A DNA stretch of 40,896 bases from Chitinophagaceae bacterium (lineage in GTDB: Bacteria > Bacteroidota > Bacteroidia > Chitinophagales > Chitinophagaceae). The DNA is taken from NCBI GenBank assembly GCA_947447825.1, contig CANFLL010000033.1:1-40896 (forward strand), in the 5' to 3' direction. The translations under genes and the position numbers were made by a program. Within the stretch, counting starts at the first letter, position 1. Each line of letters opens with the position of its first letter. Positions 33,965-40,896 of the stretch are shown here, piece by piece. Below the pieces are notes generated by a model. That model saw nothing but the letters and a program-made list of their open reading frames with translations. It searched no databases and was not told the origin of the DNA.

Positions 33965-35164
33965 TTAATAAGGAAAGCTTATCTTACCCATACTTACTTG
34001 AGGCACTCCTTGAATGCATTGTTCTTTTATTATGTTGCCAGCAATTGCTTCATTTGCTAAAACTGCAAATAACACGGCTTCTTTTGCGTCTGGATTTATA
34101 TTTAACGTATTAAAATCCCTAAACTGTACTTTAGGTAAGCTTGATTTCAAATGTTCCATCAGTAGTGCATTATGAATGCCACCACCACTAGCATAAACTA
34201 CCAAATCTTCCATGGTAGTCATAGTTTTAAGAAAAGCGTCTACAATCATGTCAGCAGTAAACTTATTAAGTGTAGCCAATATATCTGCATGATTAATAGT
34301 TTTAACTCCAGCCATTTCAATCGAGTTCTCTAAATATGACAGATTAAACAACTCAGGCCCTGTTGTTTTTGGGAAGGACTGCTTAAAGAAATCATGTTCT
34401 TTAAGTGCAACTAATAAGTCAAGTTGAATATTTCCAGTTCGGGCAATCAACCCATCCTCATCATAAAATTGATTGGGAAAATATGTGCGCACATAAGCGT
34501 CCATAATGGTATTTCCTGGCCCAATATCAGTGCAAATAAATGTATCCGAATGGCAACCTGCTGGCAAATAAGTAAAGTTTGCAATACCGCCTATATTCAA
34601 CAAAACCCTATTTTCTGTTGGATGAGCAAACAAAAGGAAATCCCCATAAACGGCTAGTGGTGCACCTTCACCACCAAATGCAATGTGCTTTTGCCTAAAA
34701 TCGCTTAGTGTTATAATGCCTGTAGTAACAGCAATCCGGTCACCATCGCCTATTTGCAAAGTAGCATTGCCAAACTTGTCAAGTTGGTGTAGTCTTTTGG
34801 GAGAATGATAAATAGTTTGTCCGTGACTTGCAATTAAATCTACTTCACTGCCATCAACGCCCCATTTTTGTAAGCATTGATTAATCATCAATCCATGTTG
34901 CTCACCAATCCATCCATTTAGCAAACAGAGTCTCTCCAATCGAACTTGCTCTTTACTAAATACACTTAGAACATCTTCTTTAAAATCAGTTGAATACTGC
35001 ACAGTTTCAAAGTGATGCACCTTAACAGTGCTACTAGTTCCTGCTCCTGAAATACCACATAACACTACATCTAATCCATCCAAAGATGTACCACTCATTA
35101 ATCCTATAATAACACGTTCTTCTTTTTGGGCAATAGAATATAAATGCGCTATATTTTTATTCAT
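33965..35164 (-). CDS. anmK: Anhydro-N-acetylmuramic acid kinase
   Basis: Cytoplasmic enzyme that hydrolyses and phosphorylates 1,6-anhydro-N-acetylmuramic acid to MurNAc-6-phosphate in cell-wall recycling. 399 residues. The N-terminal ATP-binding loop IIGLMSGTSLDGLDVVL (about 19-35), LIASHGQTIYHSP, the conserved LLNIGGIANFTYLP and CTDIGPGNTIMDAY, and the late VVYASGGGIHNALL are all AnmK hallmarks. A MurQ etherase would be the next step but is not in the window. The gene is on its own, with tRNA-Gln downstream. Confidence 0.95.
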   Translation of the reverse strand: MNKNIAHLYSIAQKEERVIIGLMSGTSLDGLDVVLCGISGAGTSSTVKVHHFETVQYSTDFKEDVLSVFSKEQVRLERLCLLNGWIGEQHGLMINQCLQKWGVDGSEVDLIASHGQTIYHSPKRLHQLDKFGNATLQIGDGDRIAVTTGIITLSDFRQKHIAFGGEGAPLAVYGDFLLFAHPTENRVLLNIGGIANFTYLPAGCHSDTFICTDIGPGNTIMDAYVRTYFPNQFYDEDGLIARTGNIQLDLLVALKEHDFFKQSFPKTTGPELFNLSYLENSIEMAGVKTINHADILATLNKFTADMIVDAFLKTMTTMEDLVVYASGGGIHNALLMEHLKSSLPKVQFRDFNTLNINPDAKEAVLFAVLANEAIAGNIIKEQCIQGVPQVSMGKISFPY

Positions 35165-35341
35165 CCGATAAAACGATTGGGGTTAAAAATTATAGTTAAT
35201 ACCAATGCCATAAGAAATTAACTGTTTACAACTATTAAGAAATAAAGTATTGATAAACCCTGCAATATGAAGCAAAACCCAGCTTCTTTTTATGCTAATA
35301 CTATAAACTTAATTACCTACAACTTTCCATACATAAATATT

Positions 35342-36628
35342 TCAATTACCCAATATTGTCAATATTGTATCATACACTTTTGTCAACTCTTCTTTTGTAA
35401 TACAGTAAGGTGGCATAATATAGACTGTATTGCCTAAAGGGCGAATATAAACACCCATATCCAATGCTTTTTGAGTAAAGCCTGTTGCAACTTCATTTAG
35501 ATATTCATCCTTCCCCTTATCTATTTCAAAAGCGATGATAGTGCCAAGCACTCGAATATTCTTAATTAAAATTCTATTATTCAACGTTGAAAGGATGTCC
35601 GAAAACCTTCTATTTTCTTCACTTATCCAACTTATTTTATGCAGGCATTCCGCTTGTAATAATAGATCTAAACTTGCCAGAGCGGCCGTACAAGCTAAAG
35701 GATTAGCTGTAAATGAATGTCCATGAAAAAAAGTTTTCAATTTATCTTCACTTAAATATGCCTGATAAATCCTGTCTGTGCAAGCAGTTACCCCCAAAGC
35801 CATTGTTCCACCAGTAAGTCCTTTACTTAAACAAATAATATCAGGGCGTTCTGTCAAATATTGACTAGCAAACAAATTTCCTGTTCTACCAAAGCCGGTC
35901 ATCACCTCATCAGCAATGCAAATAATATCAAACAGTTTAACTGTTTTAAGCAATTCATCCATCCATTTTGCTTCATACATCCGTATCCCACCAGCACCCT
36001 GCACTAATGGCTCATAAATGAATGCGGCAATGGACTCTCCTTCTTTAGAGATAATCGATTTGAGTTCTTCAATATTTGTTTCATCAGGTGTATCGATAAA
36101 AAACACTTCAAACAATTTATCATGAAATGCAAGAGTAAACACACTCCTATCGCTCACACTCATTGCCCCAAAAGTGTCCCCATGATAGGCATCGTTAAAT
36201 GCTAGAATCTTCTTCCTTTTAAAGCTATCAGTTGCTTTCTCATTATTGTTCCACCAATACTGCAAAGACATTTTAATGGCTACTTCGGTAGAAGTGCTAC
36301 CATTATCACTATAAAAAATTTTTGAAAAATTATTAGGTAGAATGGTCAATAATCTCTCTGCCAAAGACACTGCTGGCTCATGTGTAAACCCTGCAAAAAT
36401 CACTTGCTCCAAAGTAATAGCTTGCTGATATAACTTTTCCGCAATGTATTTATGGGCGTGTCCGTGAAGCGTTACCCACCAACTACTTATTGCATCAATA
36501 TATTGTTTTCCTTCTTCATCAAAAAGTATCGTACCCTCTCCTTTAACGATGGGCAAGGGTGGTTTTCTATTCTTTTGATGTGTAAATGGATGCCATATTA
36601 CCTCATTATCCCTTTCTTGTAGCGTCAT
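35342..36628 (-). CDS. bioA: Adenosylmethionine-8-amino-7-oxononanoate aminotransferase
   Basis: PLP-dependent enzyme of biotin synthesis: it transfers the amino group of S-adenosylmethionine to 8-amino-7-oxononanoate to give 7,8-diaminopelargonate. The ATG at 36628 gives 428 residues, matching the length of characterised BioA; an extension to 36661 adds 11 residues without conservation. Landmarks: WHPFTHQK at the start, DAISSWWVTLHGHAHK, FYSDNGSTSTEVAIKMSLQYW, the class-III aspartate in ICIADEVMTGFGRTG, and the PLP lysine in CLSKGLTGGTMALG. No other bio gene is next to it here. Upstream of it lies the bracketed 41-bp repeat region. Confidence 0.95.
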   Translation of the reverse strand: MTLQERDNEVIWHPFTHQKNRKPPLPIVKGEGTILFDEEGKQYIDAISSWWVTLHGHAHKYIAEKLYQQAITLEQVIFAGFTHEPAVSLAERLLTILPNNFSKIFYSDNGSTSTEVAIKMSLQYWWNNNEKATDSFKRKKILAFNDAYHGDTFGAMSVSDRSVFTLAFHDKLFEVFFIDTPDETNIEELKSIISKEGESIAAFIYEPLVQGAGGIRMYEAKWMDELLKTVKLFDIICIADEVMTGFGRTGNLFASQYLTERPDIICLSKGLTGGTMALGVTACTDRIYQAYLSEDKLKTFFHGHSFTANPLACTAALASLDLLLQAECLHKISWISEENRRFSDILSTLNNRILIKNIRVLGTIIAFEIDKGKDEYLNEVATGFTQKALDMGVYIRPLGNTVYIMPPYCITKEELTKVYDTILTILGN

Positions 36629-36669
36629 GCGGCAAATGTATTTCTTTAGCACTTTACACATATCATGTT

Positions 36670-37205
36670 TTAGTGGTTAGTTATTAGTGGTTAGTGGTTA
36701 GTGGTTAGTTATTAGTGGTTAGTGTTCAAGTCTTTTTACTGTAACATGCCTTGTTATTTGTATTGAGGAAATACGCATTGTGGGAAAATGTTCTGGGTTT
36801 AGGCTCTATATTTTGGAATTATAGTAGCAAATGGAAACAATTATACACAGATTTCGGAAATCCAGATACAGTCGGATACAATTCTGTCCAGATTCTGGAA
36901 ATCTAACCACAAATGGAAACAATTATACCCAGATTTCGGAATTCTAGTAGCAATCGGATACAATTATGTCCAGATTCTGGAAATCTAACCACAAATGGAA
37001 GGAATTATACCCAGATTTCGGAAATCTAGAAACAATCGGATACAATTCTGTCTAAAAAGTCGCCATCTGGGCATAATTGTATCCGATTATACCCAAACGG
37101 CGACTTTCTAAGCAGAATCAAGTTCGATTATTGTCAGACGGCGCATATTTCCCTTTCAACTCACCACTAACCCCTCATCACTCACCACTAATAACTAACC
37201 ACTAA
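36670..37205. repeat. Bracketed repeat element: 27-bp inverted arms around a 41-bp array
   Basis: The arm 36670-36696 (TTAGTGGTTAGTTATTAGTG followed by GTTAGTG) and the arm 37179-37205 are inverted copies matching at 26 of 27 positions. Further copies of the 9-bp word GTGGTTAGT extend the left arm to about 36724. Between the arms lies the 41-bp array and a long hairpin (37056-37107). The whole 536-bp block fills the gap between bioA and the T9SS cargo gene and holds no ORF. Its form, with terminal inverted repeats and no gene, resembles a miniature non-autonomous element, but no target-site duplication is evident. Confidence 0.75.
36828..37092. repeat. 41-bp tandem array with alternating A and B units
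   Basis: Units start at 36828, 36869, 36910, 36951, 36992 and 37033 (41-bp steps; the sixth is partial). Units 1, 3 and 5 are type A (CAAATGGAA(A/G)(C/G)AATTATAC) and units 2, 4, 6 are type B (CAGTCGGATACAATTCTGTC and variants). Each contains a dyad: AGATTTC-G-GAAATCT in A, CCAGATTCTGG in B. A further copy lies inverted at about 37069-37092 inside the hairpin with arms AAAGTCGCC (37056-37064) and GGCGACTTT (37099-37107). The alternation makes the true period 82 bp. Confidence 0.9.
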
Positions 37206-37213
37206 CTATCCGC

Positions 37214-40200
37214 TTATTCTTTCACAAACTTACTTACTAGTTTATTGCCCTTGGCATCTGCTAATTCTACCAGATAAACTCCTGCTGCAAAACCACTTGC
37301 ATCGAAGGTGATACCCGTTCCAGTTACTGGCACATCTAACTTGCTGAAAGCTAGTTTGCCTGTAGCTGTGGTAATCTTCACACTGTAAAGGCTGCCTGTT
37401 GTAGCGCCCCCTACTGTAATATTCAACTTATTTTTAACAGGATTAGGCGAAAGCGTAATTCGTAATTCATAATTCGTAATTACTACTTTAATAACGTTAG
37501 TATAACTTGTCTTTCCTAAAACATCTGTTGCTTTCACTCGATAGTACAAAGTATTTACATCCGAAGGAATGTTAGCATCTTGAACATTGTAGGCAGTTGC
37601 ACCCGTTGATTTGCTATTGTTTATTGAAGTAAAATGTATGCCGTCCACACTTCTTTCAACGTTGTAGTTAGCAATGCTTGCCTCATTAGCAATTGACCAT
37701 TTAACCGCAACGCCGTTTGCATTCTTGGTAGCAGATATATTCACAAAGTTTACTGCCAATGGAGTTGCGCCACTCAACACTACCTTAAACCTATTACCAC
37801 CCTTACTAGCAGTATCTGTTGTAACATTGAAGCTGTAAGTAGGATTGCTACGAACATCAGTTGTTGTTCCTAAGAACTTATCTATTAAGGTTACCGATTG
37901 AAGGCTATCAATTGTTTCTAGTTGACTAAACTTCAAGGTATAACTACCTGCTTTAATGGCAACACCCAGTTGTGTAGTATCTGCAACGGTGGTATCCGGC
38001 AGATAAGCAATCGCTAATTTATTATCACCCTTATAAGCCACCAATGCCTGACTAGTTAAGCTCATGGAGGTTGCATCTAAGGTAGCATCGTACGCATTTG
38101 TTCCTTGCTTATTGTAAATAAGTAGTATCTCATCCAGTCTGGTATTGGCACTGTAGAATCCAATTCTAAGGTTTTTCTCTGTGGCAGTACCGAAGTATTG
38201 GGTGTTGGGATGCGTAGTACTTGTTTTGTGCGATTCACTAAATGTTACATTACCATTGGCATTTGCTTCCACAAAGAAGGCCTGACCACTCGCTATCACA
38301 TTACCATAAGTATCATCAAAACCAGTTGCACCATTCACAATGTGACCATTAGAATAGGTGGTAAAATTGCCTGAACCAAATGGACTGAATGTCCACATTT
38401 TGTTATTAACGATGCTATTACTTGCCTTGAAAGCTGAGAAACTTATCTGACTAGGATATGGATTTGCCAACAATGTATTCTTATGAACAGCCAAATCATT
38501 CAATGCTACTGTAAGTGTACCAGTAGTTACCGTACCTGTTGCACTCAATGTAACAGCTTCTGGTGCTGCAGGAGAAGTACTATTCAATTGATTATTACAG
38601 TCATAATTACTACTATTTCTGTTTCCACGAACATTAACTGCATAGCCAACTCCCGGTGTTAGGTTCACACTCGTGCTAGCAATTCCAGTATAATGGCTGC
38701 CCTTTGTGGTTGCGGCATCGTAGGTAAGAATGGTATTTGCATTGGCGATAGTAGCATCAAAACCATTGCTATTATACTTATCAGTAGCTCCTCCATTACC
38801 TGTTGTTGTGCCACAAACTAATCCACCTGTTCCAGGACCAGTAACATACATTTGTTGTTGCCAACCAGCACGAACCGATTGAGAAACCGCACTACCCAAA
38901 TAGCTATATCTACGCCCAAGAGGTTTAGCTGTGATATAACGTTCCACTGTTACATTGCCCACTATTGAACCTGCACTGGTAGCAATTCTTGCTGTTCCAG
39001 CAGCATCAGACTTAATCACCAAATTACCGCCTGTGGTCAATGTTGCACCACTTGCAATGGTTACAGTTCCTGCACTTGCTCCCGCAGTAATGTTGGTTGT
39101 GCCTCCTAATGTAGCAGTTGAGTTGCTATTCAATGTTAGATCCTTAATCGTATTGCTACCATTGGTAAAGTTGATTGTTCCAGCAGTTCCACCAATTACT
39201 AGTGAAGAAGAGGAAGTTGGCGTTATTGTTCCTGTTCCACTAACTGCGCCGTTGATGGTAAGCGTTTGTCCGTTTAAGCTAAGTGTTCCACTATTAATAG
39301 CCAAATTATTTAGCGTTGTTGCGCCAGCCAAAACAGGATAATTAGTGATACCTGTGGCAGGAATGGTGATATTGCTAGTTGTTAATGGCACACTGTAACT
39401 CTGCCAGTTAGCAATATTATTATAATCGGTACTCACCGCACCCAACCATGAACCTACTGTACCTGTAGTAATATCTCTTGCTGTTAAGCTAGGCTGCGTA
39501 AATGAATAAGCCGCAGCATTGGTACCTGTAATGGTAGAAGTACTAGTGATAGCCAAACTTGTACCAGGCGTTTTCTGACTGAAATTATAAGCAGGTATCA
39601 ACGTTACATTATCGCCAGTTACTACTCCACTTAAAGTTGCACCAGATACAGGGGCTGTAGTTGTTCCATCATATACTTTATTAGCGGTAACTGCATTAGC
39701 AATCGTTAATGGTATAGCTGTTTCTGCTAGTTCTACATAGTTATAATAATTACTTGTAGCTGTTGGCGTGAAACTAAAACCGTAATAAGTAGAAGTAGCT
39801 GTTGCATTAATATTAGAATTACCTACTAAAGAGCCTCCAACATTATATTCCCACAACGATACTTTAGACGTTCCAGTGGCTGTTCCTCCATTATTATTAA
39901 TGTTCATGGTATAAGAATAAGATGCAGGATTTTGTATCACTGTATAATATCTACTACCAAAACGAGCGGTACTGTAAGTAGGGCTAATTAATGGATATGC
40001 CCCTTCATTTTGCTGAATAATTACAATATTGGGACTCGTTGAGCAAGTGGCACATCCTGTGTAAGCAAACTGAACAGGGCGATAATTGCCTCCTGCACCA
40101 ATTGGGTAAGTACCTGTAACACCGTTTGCAGTAAACCCTATTCCCATTGGCCCATTAATGTAAGAAGATGCACTACCACCAGACAACCCTGTTGACGGAT

Positions 40201-40896
40201 AAGCCAATGACAGATTGTTAGTGATTGTAGTAGTTATTAATCCACTTGTCAAGGTAAGTGTACCGCCAATAACCATCGTTGCACCAGGTGTTGACCACGT
40301 AATCACATTCGTTGGACTACTCAAGTTGATGGTAAGGCTATTGATGTATGGCAACGTGCGACCAGGAATTGGAGCAGTAGGGAATGAAACCGTATTTCCT
40401 GGGAAGGTTTTGCTAGCACCTGTTAAAGTAATGGTACCTAAATCGTTGATGGTACCACCTGTGCCAGAATAAGTGCCAGAGAAAGTTAAGTTAACGCCAG
40501 TATTAATATTTAATGTACCGCCAGATATGGAGAAGTTGCCCAATGTTTCTGCAACGCCAACATTCAAAGTACCTCCTGCAAGTGTAAAAGTGCCACTATT
40601 AGAAACCGTAGTTGCCAAATTAACTGTTGCACCTGTGTTCACCGTGATATTATTAAAAGTGCTGACCGTTGGGGTAAAGTAAACAGTACCCGCTGTGCCA
40701 TTAAAGATGATGCTACCAGCAGTGGTTGCGGTAATAGTACCTAATTGGCTACCAGCATTATAAGTACCATTCAAAGTAAGCGTTTTAGCACCAACACCCA
40801 ACGTAGTGCCTGTAGCTACTACCAAGTTACCAACGGTGGCATCTACGTCTAGAACTGGTGGGAAAGTAGTACCCGCATTGACAGTGACATTTGCCC
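37214..40896 (-). CDS. Large T9SS-secreted surface protein with beta-repeats, YDG-type domain and C-terminal sorting domain (5' end outside window)
   Basis: At least 1,227 residues; the frame is open to the right edge, so the N-terminus and signal peptide are missing (a frame start at 40825 is only a TTG). From the N-side: repeated short beta units (TNTGATVNLATTV, GTLNVGVAETLGNFSISGG) of a filamentous adhesin-like beta solenoid; a YDG/MBG-type bacterial Ig domain (NKVYDGTTTAPVSGATLSGV); more solenoid units (GTINFTNGSNTIKDLTLNS); a globular part (YNKQGTNAYDATLDATSMSL); a fibronectin-III-like domain (VKWSIANEASIANYNVERSV); and a C-terminal type A T9SS sorting domain (LSPNPVKNKLNITV ... GVYLVELADAKGN). 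A 30-bp repeat cluster sits just before the sorting domain. It is probably a surface adhesin. Confidence 0.85.
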   Translation of the reverse strand, partial: ANVTVNAGTTFPPVLDVDATVGNLVVATGTTLGVGAKTLTLNGTYNAGSQLGTITATTAGSIIFNGTAGTVYFTPTVSTFNNITVNTGATVNLATTVSNSGTFTLAGGTLNVGVAETLGNFSISGGTLNINTGVNLTFSGTYSGTGGTINDLGTITLTGASKTFPGNTVSFPTAPIPGRTLPYINSLTINLSSPTNVITWSTPGATMVIGGTLTLTSGLITTTITNNLSLAYPSTGLSGGSASSYINGPMGIGFTANGVTGTYPIGAGGNYRPVQFAYTGCATCSTSPNIVIIQQNEGAYPLISPTYSTARFGSRYYTVIQNPASYSYTMNINNNGGTATGTSKVSLWEYNVGGSLVGNSNINATATSTYYGFSFTPTATSNYYNYVELAETAIPLTIANAVTANKVYDGTTTAPVSGATLSGVVTGDNVTLIPAYNFSQKTPGTSLAITSTSTITGTNAAAYSFTQPSLTARDITTGTVGSWLGAVSTDYNNIANWQSYSVPLTTSNITIPATGITNYPVLAGATTLNNLAINSGTLSLNGQTLTINGAVSGTGTITPTSSSSLVIGGTAGTINFTNGSNTIKDLTLNSNSTATLGGTTNITAGASAGTVTIASGATLTTGGNLVIKSDAAGTARIATSAGSIVGNVTVERYITAKPLGRRYSYLGSAVSQSVRAGWQQQMYVTGPGTGGLVCGTTTGNGGATDKYNSNGFDATIANANTILTYDAATTKGSHYTGIASTSVNLTPGVGYAVNVRGNRNSSNYDCNNQLNSTSPAAPEAVTLSATGTVTTGTLTVALNDLAVHKNTLLANPYPSQISFSAFKASNSIVNNKMWTFSPFGSGNFTTYSNGHIVNGATGFDDTYGNVIASGQAFFVEANANGNVTFSESHKTSTTHPNTQYFGTATEKNLRIGFYSANTRLDEILLIYNKQGTNAYDATLDATSMSLTSQALVAYKGDNKLAIAYLPDTTVADTTQLGVAIKAGSYTLKFSQLETIDSLQSVTLIDKFLGTTTDVRSNPTYSFNVTTDTASKGGNRFKVVLSGATPLAVNFVNISATKNANGVAVKWSIANEASIANYNVERSVDGIHFTSINNSKSTGATAYNVQDANIPSDVNTLYYRVKATDVLGKTSYTNVIKVVITNYELRITLSPNPVKNKLNITVGGATTGSLYSVKITTATGKLAFSKLDVPVTGTGITFDASGFAAGVYLVELADAKGNKLVSKFVKE
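37454..37483. repeat. Short-word repeat inside the T9SS cargo gene
   Basis: GTAATTCGTAATTCATAATT and its continuation: three to four copies of an 8-9-bp word in the coding sequence, read on the minus strand as ITNYELRIT directly before LSPNP of the sorting domain. It resembles in form the intergenic word repeats elsewhere in the window. Confidence 0.7.

Noticed and set aside
38955-40682. Plus-strand ORFs of 69-128 codons opposite the T9SS cargo gene
   Set aside because: Antisense shadows of a Thr/Val/Gly-rich coding sequence; the minus frame has clear domains.

Overview
The window looks like a chromosomal segment of a low-GC member of the Bacteroidota, probably near the Chitinophagales. The evidence is a type IX secretion (T9SS) plug protein, a giant secreted protein with a C-terminal T9SS sorting domain, an OmpA protein with thrombospondin type-3 repeats, families largely confined to the phylum (DUF5723, DUF6427, DUF2490, a DUF6934 remnant), GTP-type PEP carboxykinase, and start sites without clear Shine-Dalgarno sequences. 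The genus cannot be fixed from the sequence alone.

Layout. 1-8.4 kb: T9SS plug protein, SET-domain protein, acetyl-CoA synthetase, DUF2490 protein, a split ThrE-type amino-acid exporter and GTP-PEPCK; acetate activation and gluconeogenesis genes lie close together. 8.6-11.8 kb: a polytopic membrane protein, alanine dehydrogenase and TsaE. 11.9-16.5 kb is the accessory part: a 57-codon small ORF overlapping a broken DUF6934-type gene, a GldM-C-like secreted protein, a Sel1-repeat protein, a coding-looking 42-bp repeat interrupted by an amber stop, a secreted HExxH protein and a lipoprotein, followed by 720 bp without a clear gene. 16.5-22 kb: DUF445 protein, tRNA-His, an M48 lipoprotein peptidase, and a large lipoprotein followed by a DUF5723 barrel protein. 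22.2-29.2 kb: dsbD, a stand-alone nDsbD domain, purQ, DUF6427, a secreted protein and oxyR. 29.2-31.1 kb is nearly gene-free and carries a 21-bp dyad array and one small cysteine-containing protein. 31.1-40.9 kb: tpiA, the OmpA/TSP3 protein, tRNA-Gln, anmK, bioA, a 41-bp repeat array bracketed by inverted repeats, and the large T9SS cargo gene, which runs off the right edge.

What is unusual lies mostly in non-genic DNA. Four minisatellite-like arrays with periods of 42, 42, 21 and 41 bp sit in or between genes, and several intergenic gaps are bracketed by inverted low-complexity words (AAAGTCG or TTAGTGG families). A related short-word repeat occurs inside the coding sequence of the T9SS cargo, just before its sorting domain. 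No CRISPR array, prophage, insertion sequence or recognisable defence system was seen. One clear protein-level oddity is the DsbD pair: the N-terminal domain fused in DsbD lacks the redox cysteines, while the neighbouring stand-alone copy keeps them.
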